From: Acidithiobacillus_B sp049965315
GTDB lineage: Bacteria; Pseudomonadota; Gammaproteobacteria; Acidithiobacillales; Acidithiobacillaceae
Assembly: GCF_049965315.1 (NCBI RefSeq)
Contig: NZ_JBMFWL010000002.1
Location: 1 to 64,000 of the forward strand
DNA: 64,000 bases
Direction of reading: 5' to 3'
This document shows positions 1 to 7,991 of this stretch, in pieces (positions within the stretch are counted from its first letter, which is position 1; each line of letters begins with the position of its first letter). Both the position numbers and the translations under genes were made by a program. The notes beneath the pieces are model-generated. The model worked only from the letters and a program-made list of their open reading frames with translations. It did not search any database and was not told the origin of the DNA.

Positions 1-90
1 GCGGGCTCAGACAGTTCGCCTGCCGGGCGCGGGCTTTCGCCAAGAACAACGACGGCGCGGACCGAAGTCGCGGCAAATCCCCGTCGCCGG
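1..90 (-). repeat. Dispersed hairpin element, copy C (cut by window edge)
   Basis: Read on the minus strand this stretch matches the core of the elements at 36191-36374 and 52684-52865. It has the same TTTGCCGCGACTTCGG start, then a CGCCGTCGTTGTTCT block, a GGCGAAA block and a block ending TGAGCCCGC. The match runs off the left edge, so the distal half and outer arm cannot be seen. It lies about 50 bp beyond the fumC stop codon, in the same orientation as fumC transcription. It is probably the same mobile or structural element family. Confidence 0.75.
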
Positions 91-138
91 CGGGCGGAGG
101 CGGATGCAGGTCTCCGGGGGCCAAGGAAAAGACAGGAC

Positions 139-1539
139 CTACTCCCCGCCTCCCCGCGGGGCCAACATCTGCTCGGGCCGCACCGCGCTATCGAAATCCT
201 CCGCCGACAAATACCCCAACGCCGCCGCCGCCTCCCGCAGCGTGAGCTGCCGCGCATGGGCATGGCGGGCCACCTCGGCGGCACGTTCGTAGCCGATGCG
301 GGGGGTGAGGGCCGTGACCAGCATGAGGGATTGCTGCAGATGCGCGTCCAGTTGCGCGGGGCGGGCGGCGAGGCCGGCCACGCAATGGTCGGCAAAGGAG
401 CGGCTGGCATCGGCCAACAGCGCCGTCGCCTGGAGAAAATTATAGGCAATGACGGGCTTGTAGACGTTGAGCTCAAACTGGCCCTGGGAGGCGGCGAAGG
501 CGATGCTGGCATCGTTGCCGAAGACCTGCACGCAGACCATGGTGAGGGCCTCGGCCTGGGTGGGATTGACCTTGCCAGGCATGATGGAGGAACCCGGCTC
601 GTTCTCCGGCAGAACCAGTTCCCCCAGACCGCAGCGCGGGCCGGAACCCATCCAGCGGATGTCATTGGCGATCTTCATCAGCGCCATGGCGAGGAGGCGC
701 AGGGCGCTGCTGGCCCGGAGCATGGCCTCGTGCCCGGCCAGTGCCGCAAAGGGATTGGCGGCGGGACGGAAGGGCAGACCCAGTTCCTCGTGGAGCCGCG
801 CGCAGACGGCGGCGGCAAAGGCGGGGTGGGTATTGAGCCCGGTGCCCACCGCCGTCCCCCCCAGGGCCAGTTCGTACAGCCCCGGCAGGGCCTGCTCCAG
901 GGCCGCCATGCCCTGCCGCAACTGGGCGCGATAGCCGGAAAACTCCTGTCCCAGGGTCAGGGGCACGGCGTCCATGAGATGGGTGCGGCCGATCTTGATC
1001 CGTCCGGCGAAGGCCGCCTCCTTCGCTCCCAGGGCATCCTCCAGATGGGCCAAAGCCGGCAGGAGGCGCTGATGCAGGGCCAGCGCCGCCGCCACATGCA
1101 TGGCCGAGGGAAAGACGTCGTTGGAGGATTGGCCCAGGTTGACATGGTCATTGGGATGGACGGGCGCCTTGCTCCCCCGGGCTTGGCCCGCCAGTTCGTT
1201 GGCCCGGTTGGCAATGACCTCGTTGACGTTCATGTTGCTCTGGGTGCCGCTGCCCGTCTGCCAGACGCGCAAGGGGAACTGGTCGTCCCAGCGTCCCCCC
1301 AGCACCTCACCCGCCGCCTGGGCAATCAACCCCACCCGTTCCGCATCCAGCAGACCCAACGCCCCATTCACCAGCGCAGCGGCGCCCTTGATGCGCGCCA
1401 AGGCATGGAGCACGGACAGAGGCATGCGCTCCTCGCCAATGGCGAAAAACTGCAGCGAACGCTGGGTCTGGGCGCCCCAGAGGGCGGCTCCGTCCACTTC
1501 CACCGTTCCCAGGCTGTCTTTTTCGCTGCGCATGCTCAT
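139..1539 (-). CDS. fumC: Class II fumarate hydratase
   Basis: The product is 466 aa, almost exactly the length of E. coli FumC, and interconverts fumarate and malate in the cytosolic TCA cycle. The class II signature GSSIMPGKVNP is present, and the catalytic serine of the SS loop falls at residue 318, the E. coli position. GRTHLMDAVP supplies the second active-site histidine (about residue 187). The SGTQSNMNVNEV and HPNDHVNLGQSSND substrate-binding segments are also visible. This oxygen-stable, iron-free class suits an aerobe. The ATG at 1539 was chosen because it overlaps the pepF stop as ATGA. An open frame continues upstream into pepF but carries no FumC sequence. Confidence 0.96.
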   Translation of the reverse strand: MSMRSEKDSLGTVEVDGAALWGAQTQRSLQFFAIGEERMPLSVLHALARIKGAAALVNGALGLLDAERVGLIAQAAGEVLGGRWDDQFPLRVWQTGSGTQSNMNVNEVIANRANELAGQARGSKAPVHPNDHVNLGQSSNDVFPSAMHVAAALALHQRLLPALAHLEDALGAKEAAFAGRIKIGRTHLMDAVPLTLGQEFSGYRAQLRQGMAALEQALPGLYELALGGTAVGTGLNTHPAFAAAVCARLHEELGLPFRPAANPFAALAGHEAMLRASSALRLLAMALMKIANDIRWMGSGPRCGLGELVLPENEPGSSIMPGKVNPTQAEALTMVCVQVFGNDASIAFAASQGQFELNVYKPVIAYNFLQATALLADASRSFADHCVAGLAARPAQLDAHLQQSLMLVTALTPRIGYERAAEVARHAHARQLTLREAAAALGYLSAEDFDSAVRPEQMLAPRGGGE

Positions 1540-3335
1540 TGGAGTGCCCCCGCGAGGCGCTCCGCCTCGTCCACCATCCCCTGCAGGTAATCCAGGGCCT
1601 TTTCCCAGATCTCCGGCGCCTCCAGATCCACCCCCGTCACGCCCACCACTTCCGCCGGCGCGCGCGCACCGCCCAGGCGCAGCATCGCGGTGTAACGCGG
1701 CACAAAACCCTGGGGATCGCTGCGGTAGCGCTGAATGAGGGCCAGGGTCAGCAATTCGCCGAAGGCATAGGCATAGACATAGCCCGGCGAACTGATGAAG
1801 TGAGGGATATAGCTCCACCACCAGCGATAGCCCTCGCGCAACTGGACGCTGTCGCCAAACTGCTCGCGCTGGGTCTGCATCCATAATTCCGCCAAACGCT
1901 CCTTGCTGAGCTCGCCCTCCTGGCGCCGCGCCTGGTGCATGGCCGCCTCGAAGCGGTGCATGGCCATCTGGCGAAAGACCGTGGCAAAGGTGTCCTCGAT
2001 CTTGCCGCAGAGCAGGGCCAGGCGGTTGCGCGGGTCGGCCTCCTCCCCCATCAGGCGCTCGAAGGTCAGCATCTCGCCGAAGACCGAGGCCGTCTCGGCG
2101 GTGGTCAGGGGGGTATCGGCATTGAGATAACCCTGTTCGCGCGCCAGGAACTGATGGATCCCATGCCCGAGCTCGTGGGCCACGGTCATCACGTCGCGCA
2201 CCGTACCGGTATAGTTAACCATGAGGTAAGGATGGACATCGGGCGTGACCGGATGGGCAAAGGCCCCGCCGCGCTTGCCCGGGGCCAGGGCGGCGTCGAT
2301 CCAGCCGCGGGCAAAGAACTGCTGACCGATGGCGCCCATTTCCGGGGAAAAATCGGTGAAGGCCTGCAGCACGATGCGCTGACAATCGGCCCAGGAATAA
2401 TGCCCCTCTCCGCCCGGAAGCGGCGCGTAGCGGTCATAATCCAGCAATGGCGAAATGCCCAGCAGGCGCCCCTTGAGCCGGTAGTAGCGGGCCACCAGGG
2501 GATAACGCCCCACCACGGCCCCCTCCAGGGCCGCCACCATCGCATCGGAGATCTCATTGCCCAGGTTGCGCTCCGCCAGCCAATGGGGATAGCGGCGCAG
2601 CCGGTCATCGATGGCCTTGTCGCCGAGGACGGCATTGAAACAGGTGGTCAGGGTATGCAGGCGGCCCTCCAGGCCTTTGCTCATGGCCTCGGCGGCATCG
2701 TGGCGCAACTCGCGGTCGGGATTGGACAGGAGCGTCAGCACCTCCTGCTCGCTCAACGCCCGCCCGCGCAGGGGAAAGCGCATCTCGGTAAAAGTCTCGT
2801 CGAAAAGGCGCTCCCAGAGGGCGCGCCCCGTCACCCGTTTTTCGGCCAGGATCTGCTCTTCGCTTTCGCTGCGCAGATGGTCGCGATATACCCGCCAGTG
2901 CCGCAATAGATGCTGCCAGTGGGCCAGTTCCGGCGCCGCCAGCAAGTCCTCGGCGCGGGTGTCGGGAAGCTGGTTCCAGGCAATGTCAAAAAAGACCAAC
3001 TGGTTCTGGATGGCCGTGGCGGCCTCTTCATAGGCCTGCAGGGCCGCGCCGTAGGCGGACTGGTCGGAATGGGTCACGTAGCTGAGGTAGCGATAGCTCC
3101 CCACCCGCCCCAGGCGCTGACGGATGGCCTCCAGGCGCTCCATGGCCCTGCCCAGGGCAGCGGCACTCAAATGCGCCAGCCCCGGCCGGTAATCGCGGGC
3201 AAAGGACGCCGCCTCGCCCGCCGCCCAGTCCATATCCTCCGCCAGGCGGGGATCGTCCAGGCCGGCATAGAGATCCTCCAGACGCCAGTGTATCTGTTCC
3301 GCGCCCGTCGGACGGTTCTGCATGTTCTTGCTCAT
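1536..3335 (-). CDS. pepF: M3-family oligoendopeptidase F
   Basis: A 599-aa zinc metallopeptidase of family M3, predicted to cleave oligopeptides in the cytoplasm. The HELGH zinc motif (VAHELGHGIHQF) lies at about residues 387-391, and the usual downstream segment with the third ligand Glu follows (TTAETASVFGEM). The C-terminal IPHFISSPGYVYAYAFGELL is typical of the PepF branch. The frame opens with TTG immediately before ATG (TTGATG). GGAG lies 7 and 10 nt upstream respectively, and the ATG at 3335 is preferred. The stop overlaps the fumC start by 4 bp, so the two are probably co-translated. Confidence 0.93.
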   Translation of the reverse strand: MSKNMQNRPTGAEQIHWRLEDLYAGLDDPRLAEDMDWAAGEAASFARDYRPGLAHLSAAALGRAMERLEAIRQRLGRVGSYRYLSYVTHSDQSAYGAALQAYEEAATAIQNQLVFFDIAWNQLPDTRAEDLLAAPELAHWQHLLRHWRVYRDHLRSESEEQILAEKRVTGRALWERLFDETFTEMRFPLRGRALSEQEVLTLLSNPDRELRHDAAEAMSKGLEGRLHTLTTCFNAVLGDKAIDDRLRRYPHWLAERNLGNEISDAMVAALEGAVVGRYPLVARYYRLKGRLLGISPLLDYDRYAPLPGGEGHYSWADCQRIVLQAFTDFSPEMGAIGQQFFARGWIDAALAPGKRGGAFAHPVTPDVHPYLMVNYTGTVRDVMTVAHELGHGIHQFLAREQGYLNADTPLTTAETASVFGEMLTFERLMGEEADPRNRLALLCGKIEDTFATVFRQMAMHRFEAAMHQARRQEGELSKERLAELWMQTQREQFGDSVQLREGYRWWWSYIPHFISSPGYVYAYAFGELLTLALIQRYRSDPQGFVPRYTAMLRLGGARAPAEVVGVTGVDLEAPEIWEKALDYLQGMVDEAERLAGALQ

Positions 3336-3386
3336 CAATTCGCCACTCCGTCCATGAAAATCAATAATCGTGGGTAACAGGCCGAT

Positions 3387-3854
3387 TCACGGGCGCTTCC
3401 CAACGTCCTCGTCCCGCCTTGCCAGGGCGAGCCGGCGCTCCACGCAATGCAGCATGGCCGCAAAATCCGGGGCCGCAACATTGCGTTGCGCCTGCCAGAT
3501 GGCCTCCCCGAGACATTCGACAAAAACATGCTGCAGCGCATGTGCCTCGATTTTCTCCCGGCCCCGGGCATAGAGCGCGGCGATGCCCGCCGGCTGGTCC
3601 AGGGCCAGAAACTCCTCCAGACTCACATGCAGGGCCATGTGCATGAAAGGGTTGCCCTGTCCTGCCTCGGGGGGAAAATCCCGATCGAGAACGGCGTCCG
3701 GGCTGGCCAGCAAGGCCTGATATTCGGGATGCCGAAGGATGACCGGCACGATGAGGGCCATCACGCCCGCCAGAGGCCGCCCTTGCCGATAGGCTTCCCA
3801 GCTATCCACGAATACCTGCCGGTAACTTTCCCGCTTATTGCCATAAAGCATCAT
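3387..3854 (-). CDS. DUF1841 family protein
   Basis: A 155-aa soluble protein that starts LYGNKRESYRQVFVDSW after the initiator. This matches the usual N-terminus of the DUF1841 family, whose members are about 150 aa and of unknown function. The family core HPEYQALL followed by NPFMHMALHVSLEEFLALDQPAGI is visible. Two adjacent ATG codons (3854, 3851) are possible starts. The longer reading frame to 3959 adds a segment without family character. The 48 bp or so separating it from pepF allow co-transcription. It is divergent from the DUF1641 gene across an AT-rich gap. Confidence 0.8.
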   Translation of the reverse strand: MMLYGNKRESYRQVFVDSWEAYRQGRPLAGVMALIVPVILRHPEYQALLASPDAVLDRDFPPEAGQGNPFMHMALHVSLEEFLALDQPAGIAALYARGREKIEAHALQHVFVECLGEAIWQAQRNVAAPDFAAMLHCVERRLALARRDEDVGKRP

Positions 3855-4012
3855 TATGACCGCCCTGGTGTTTATGGGTTTCATCTTAGGACAGAAGGGT
3901 ATGGGTAGGAAAGTGCCGTTTTTTGTGTTAAATAAGGCAACACTCGGAAACAAATCCATCGTAATTAAAAGTATTTATCGCAACATTTATTTCTGCGGGA
4001 GATCAGTGCGTC

Positions 4013-5716
4013 ATGGCCAAGGCAATGGAAGCAGCAGCAACGGAGCAAAGCGGGACCCTGAATGAGCGGCAATGGGAAGGACTGGGCAAGGTGGGAGACG
4101 CCGCGCTGCAAGCGGAAAACCTTTTGCAACTCCTCCGGGATATCCTGAGCGAAATCCCCGAGGCAGTCGATGCCGACCAGCTCCTGGAGCGCCTCAAGCC
4201 GCAACTGGAAAGTCTGCGCGGCACCGCCGAGGCCCTGCTGGCCTTTCTCAAGGTCGACTCCGTCGAAGCCGGCGCCGCACGCCTGCGCAGCGTATTGCAG
4301 GACGCCCAGGCGGCCCATCTCGACGAAAGCCTCGGAGAAGTCCTGCAACTGCTGGGCAACCTGCACAAAAACGGCTTTTTCGCCTCCGTCAACGCCCTCT
4401 CCGCAGAAATGAAGTGCCCCCTCATCGGCGAAACTCCCGATGACATGATCCAGAAGGTTCACGCCGCCCGCGAGAACCTCGCCTTCTGGCTCAACAGCGC
4501 CAAGGAAGGCGTCGGCGTCGTGGGCAACCTCGTGGCCCAGATGGACCTCCCCGACCGTCTCGACGAGATCCAGGAAATGGCCGATGAATGGCTGAAGCTG
4601 GCCAAGCGGGTCCAGAAGCTCCTGCAGGGTGACGCTCCCAACCTGCACGCCCGCCTCAGCGGCCTCGTAGAAATGGCGGAGATCCTCGGCGGGCAGATGA
4701 ACATTGCCATCGGCACCTTGCGCGACACCGTCCCGGAAGTGCTGGACAACGGCCAACTGGGCTCCGCCCTGGCCACCATCGGCGCCGGCGGCAGCCGCTG
4801 GATGCGCATTGCCATTCGCGTCAAGGCCCTGGCCCAGGGAGAGAACGCAAGTCTGGCGGAGCGCGTGGAAGGCCTGGTGGAGCAGATCGAACACCTCGCC
4901 GGCTATGGCGAGACCCTGCGTTTCTTTCTCGCCGCCGGCAAGCAGGGCCTCGATGTCGCCCGCGACATGATTGGCGAGGCCAACCTGGCCGACAAGCTCG
5001 ATGACCTGCAGGATGCCGCCGACCAGTGGCTGAAGATCGCCCTGCGCGCCAAGGCCCTGGCCCAGGGCAATGCCGACAACCTCGCCGAGCGGGTGAGCGG
5101 CCTGCTGGACCTCGCCGAATCGGTCAGCCAGAAGATGCAGGTGGCCGCCGCGGCCCTGGCGGAGAAAGGGATCGATATCGGTGCCCTCCTCAATCCCCGC
5201 GGCGACGTGGCCATTGCCTTCGGCACCGCCACCGACATGGCCAGCGAGCTCTGGAACGACGGCACCGTCAAGCGCGCCGTTTTTGCCATCAGCGAGGGAG
5301 TGACCGAGTGGATGGAAGTGGTCCACGTCGCCCAGGCCGTCTTGCAGGGCAACGCCCCCACTTTTGTCGCCCGCGTCAAGGAACTGATGCGCGGTTTGGA
5401 GGAAGCGCACCTCATCGACATGCTGCCCGAGCTCTTCACCCTCCTCGGCGCCGTCCAGAAATCCGGCCTGCTGCGCAAGGTCAACCTGATCATGGCCAGC
5501 GTCGGGCCCATGATCCCCTCCGATGAGGCCTTCGCCGCCGGGGTGCATAAGGCCACCCAGGCCCTGGAGCAGACCCAGCGGGAGATGCGCGGCGAGGGCA
5601 ACAAGGGCGGCGGGATCTTTGGCCTGATCAAGATCGTCTTCGCCAAGGACACCCAGTACGTACTGCGCTTTGCCGTGCGCTTCCTGTCCACCTTCCTGCG
5701 CGCGCTGAAGGGCTAG
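4013..5716 (+). CDS. Large helical repeat protein with DUF1641-like C-terminus
   Basis: A 567-aa protein, very rich in Ala, Leu, Glu and Lys, with no signal peptide. The C-terminal block (about 534-567: FGLIKIVFAKDTQYVLRF, then a short hydrophobic tail) resembles DUF1641, a family often encoded near sulfide:quinone or heterodisulfide-reductase-like systems. Upstream, a module of the form W-[LM]-x-[IVL]-A-x8-QG-x-A-x3-x-x-AR-[VL] occurs four times, at tryptophans 193, 263, 339 and 433. Residues about 172-233 and 318-379 are also clearly similar over some 60 residues. The protein therefore arose by internal duplication and is several times longer than ordinary DUF1641 proteins. The GGGAG 11 nt before ATG 4013 supports the start. 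Role unknown; scaffold-like binding is a guess. Confidence 0.78.
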   Translation: MAKAMEAAATEQSGTLNERQWEGLGKVGDAALQAENLLQLLRDILSEIPEAVDADQLLERLKPQLESLRGTAEALLAFLKVDSVEAGAARLRSVLQDAQAAHLDESLGEVLQLLGNLHKNGFFASVNALSAEMKCPLIGETPDDMIQKVHAARENLAFWLNSAKEGVGVVGNLVAQMDLPDRLDEIQEMADEWLKLAKRVQKLLQGDAPNLHARLSGLVEMAEILGGQMNIAIGTLRDTVPEVLDNGQLGSALATIGAGGSRWMRIAIRVKALAQGENASLAERVEGLVEQIEHLAGYGETLRFFLAAGKQGLDVARDMIGEANLADKLDDLQDAADQWLKIALRAKALAQGNADNLAERVSGLLDLAESVSQKMQVAAAALAEKGIDIGALLNPRGDVAIAFGTATDMASELWNDGTVKRAVFAISEGVTEWMEVVHVAQAVLQGNAPTFVARVKELMRGLEEAHLIDMLPELFTLLGAVQKSGLLRKVNLIMASVGPMIPSDEAFAAGVHKATQALEQTQREMRGEGNKGGGIFGLIKIVFAKDTQYVLRFAVRFLSTFLRALKG

Positions 5717-5736
5717 GCATCCCTCCTCCGCAGCAC

Positions 5737-5768
5737 GCAAAGGGGGTGTCCCGGGACACCCCCTTTGC
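5737..5768. terminator. Bidirectional hairpin terminator
   Basis: A perfect 32-bp inverted repeat (GCAAAGGGGGTGTCCC and its exact complement) sits 20 bp after the DUF1641 stop and 22 bp before the stop of the converging gene on the other strand. The T-run following the stem is short. It probably ends both transcripts. Confidence 0.75.
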
Positions 5769-5790
5769 TTTGCGCCCTCCATGGAGTTGC

Positions 5791-6360
5791 CTAGGCGGAT
5801 CTGCCCTGCCACCAGTCATAGGCCTTTTCCGCCGCCGCCCGGGCCGCCCGGGGATCGTCCAGCCAGGCCTTGGCGAGCCGCACCGTCTCCTCCTGGTCCC
5901 GGGCCCACACCGCCCCGCCCGCGTCCAGCAGCCCGTTGCGCCATTCATCGTCGGGCATCCGCGGCCCGAGGATCAGCGGGCAACGAGCGGCAATGGGCGT
6001 GGCCAGATCCACCGCACCCCCGCGCAGGGTGCCGCCGGGGATGCAGAAATCCGCGCAGGGGTAGAAGGCATCGCTCACGGCGGCGGTCTCCACAAAATAT
6101 ACCCGGGTCTTGATGGGCACGAAGCTGGTGAAGAGCCGGCTGTGGCGAATGGTTTGCAGGTGGTACTTCAAGGCGTCGCGATAGACCGGCTCAAAGCGCG
6201 CCTCCGTATCCGGTGCCAGCACCATCAGCCCCATCTGTAGGCGCATGAGCGACAGGAAAATGCCGTAGGCATCGGGGTCCTCCCCCTCATGCACGTTGGG
6301 GAAATAGACCACACAGCGGCCCCGCTCCCGAAATTCCTTAAACCGCTCGCATAACTCCAT
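5791..6360 (-). CDS. Kdo-transferase-like glycosyltransferase C-terminal domain protein
   Basis: The 189-aa product resembles only the C-terminal nucleotide-sugar-binding half of WaaA (Kdo transferase, lipid A inner core). VVYFPNVHEGED matches the ASTHxGEE segment of WaaA. GGTLRGGAVDLATPIAARCPLILGP matches the GGS...GGHNxLEPAAxGxPVxxGP donor-site signature, here split by differences in the motif. The acceptor-binding N-terminal half is absent. The ATG at 6360 is preferred over 6366 because AAGGAG lies 8 nt before it and only 2 nt before the other. The motif residues diverge (GGAVDLATP rather than GGHNxLEP), so it may not be a functional transferase. Divergent from glgA. Confidence 0.6.
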   Translation of the reverse strand: MELCERFKEFRERGRCVVYFPNVHEGEDPDAYGIFLSLMRLQMGLMVLAPDTEARFEPVYRDALKYHLQTIRHSRLFTSFVPIKTRVYFVETAAVSDAFYPCADFCIPGGTLRGGAVDLATPIAARCPLILGPRMPDDEWRNGLLDAGGAVWARDQEETVRLAKAWLDDPRAARAAAEKAYDWWQGRSA

Positions 6361-6530
6361 CCGCATTGCTCCTTGGCATCATCCAACGGATCGCCCGGTA
6401 ATGGACGCCCAAGGGAAAACAGTAGCCCAGGGCGATGCAGCGGCGCAAGCAAGGGGCGTGGGCAAGCACTGACCGCCGCCGGCCTTTATGTTACATTGGC
6501 AGCACCCTGGCCCACGCGGTGACCGCAAAC

Positions 6531-7976
6531 ATGTTGCGCATTCTTTTCGCGCTTTCGGAAATGGCACCCTACTCCAAGACCGGAGGCCTGGCCGATGTGG
6601 GCAGCGCGCTGCCCGCCGCCATTGCCGGCCTGGGCGTGGACATCCGCGTCCTGGTGCCCGCTTACCGGCCCTTTGCCGGGAGCGGCCATCTGCAGTGGCG
6701 GGCAGGCCTGACGGTGCCCTTCACCGGTGAAACCGTCGAGCTATGGTCCCCGGAAGACCGGCCCCAGATCCTTTTTTTGCGCTACCCTCCCTATTATGAG
6801 CGGCCGGGCGGGCCTTATCAGGACCCCAGCGGGGTGGACTGGCCCGACAACGACCAGCGCTTTGCCCTGCTCAGCCGCGTCGCCGTGGAGATCGCCCAAG
6901 GCCGCGTACCCGCCCTGGACTGGCGGCCCGACATCGTCCACGCCAACGACTGGCAGACGGGCCTCATTCCTTATCTGCTGCATCTGGAGGCCCGCGTTGG
7001 GGCGCCGCGGCCCGCAGTGCTTTTCACCATCCACAACCTCGCCTACCAGGGGCGCTTTGATCCCGGCGCCCTGGAGCGCCTGCATCTGCCGCCCGACGGC
7101 TTTCATTGGCAGGGGACCGAATTCTACGGCACCTTCTCTTTCATGAAGACGGCCTTGATCTATAGCGACCGGCTCAGCACCGTCAGCCCCACCTATGCCC
7201 GGGAGATCCAGGAGCCGGAACTGGGGATGGGTCTGGACGGGGTGTTGCGCGCCCGCCGCCGGGACCTTTTCGGCATCCTCAATGGCATCGACACCCGGAG
7301 CTGGGATCCCGGCAGCGATCCCCATCTGCCCGCCCGCTTCCAGCGCGAGGACAAGAGCGGCAAAGCCCTCTGCAAGGCGCAACTGCAAATGGAGATGGGC
7401 CTTTATCCCGCGCCCGAAACCTTTCTTCTCGCCATGATCAGCCGGCTGGTGACCCAAAAGGGCGTGGATCTGGTCCTGGATATCCTGCCGGATCTGCTGC
7501 GCCGGGGGGTGCAATTCGTCCTTCTCGGCAGCGGCGAACAACCCTTCGAGGAAAACTTCCGGCGTCTCGCCGCGGGACAGCGGGGGCAGATGGCGGTGCG
7601 CATCGCCTTCGATGAGGGCCTTGCCCACCGCATCGAGGCGGGGGCCGATGCCTTCCTCATGCCCTCCCGCTTCGAGCCCTGCGGCCTCAACCAGATGTAC
7701 AGCCTGCGTTATGGCACCCTGCCCATCGTTCGCCGGACCGGCGGACTGGCCGATACGGTGGTGGATGCGGAACATTTTGGCGGACCGCCACCCAACGGAT
7801 TCGTGTTCGTCCCCGTGGATCGCGACGCACTGCTGGCCGCCATCCTGCGGGCGGAAAACCATTTTCGCCAGCCCGCCGCCTGGCGGTATTTGCAGGACAA
7901 CGCCATGGCGCTGGACTTCAGTTGGGAAAGGGCCGCCCGGGCCTATCTGGAAATTTATCAGCAGATGCTGCAATAA
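6531..7976 (+). CDS. glgA: Glycogen synthase (ADP-glucose)
   Basis: A 481-aa GT5 enzyme that transfers glucosyl units from ADP-glucose to growing alpha-1,4-glucan. The N-terminal KTGGLADVG (about residues 16-24) is the ADP-glucose binding motif of bacterial GlgA. SRFEPCGLNQMYSLRYG and TGGLADTV near the C-terminus are the second nucleotide-binding region and contain the catalytic Glu. The ATG at 6531 gives the standard N-terminus MLRILFALSEMAPYSKTGG. A usable ribosome-binding site is poorly defined there (GGTGA), so translation may be modest. It stands apart from glgBC (38-42 kb) and is followed 15 bp later by the beta-CASP nuclease gene. Confidence 0.96.
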   Translation: MLRILFALSEMAPYSKTGGLADVGSALPAAIAGLGVDIRVLVPAYRPFAGSGHLQWRAGLTVPFTGETVELWSPEDRPQILFLRYPPYYERPGGPYQDPSGVDWPDNDQRFALLSRVAVEIAQGRVPALDWRPDIVHANDWQTGLIPYLLHLEARVGAPRPAVLFTIHNLAYQGRFDPGALERLHLPPDGFHWQGTEFYGTFSFMKTALIYSDRLSTVSPTYAREIQEPELGMGLDGVLRARRRDLFGILNGIDTRSWDPGSDPHLPARFQREDKSGKALCKAQLQMEMGLYPAPETFLLAMISRLVTQKGVDLVLDILPDLLRRGVQFVLLGSGEQPFEENFRRLAAGQRGQMAVRIAFDEGLAHRIEAGADAFLMPSRFEPCGLNQMYSLRYGTLPIVRRTGGLADTVVDAEHFGGPPPNGFVFVPVDRDALLAAILRAENHFRQPAAWRYLQDNAMALDFSWERAARAYLEIYQQMLQ

Positions 7977-7991
7977 TTCAAAGGAGAACGC

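Noticed and set aside
1540..1884. N-terminal extension of fumC into pepF
   Set aside because: FumC homology begins at 1539, where ATGA overlaps the pepF stop; the upstream part is a shadow of pepF.
3965..5812. 615-codon minus-strand frame opposite the DUF1641 gene
   Set aside because: Translation is Gly/Gln/His-rich with no family signature. It mirrors the codon bias of the plus-strand gene, which has homology and a ribosome-binding site.
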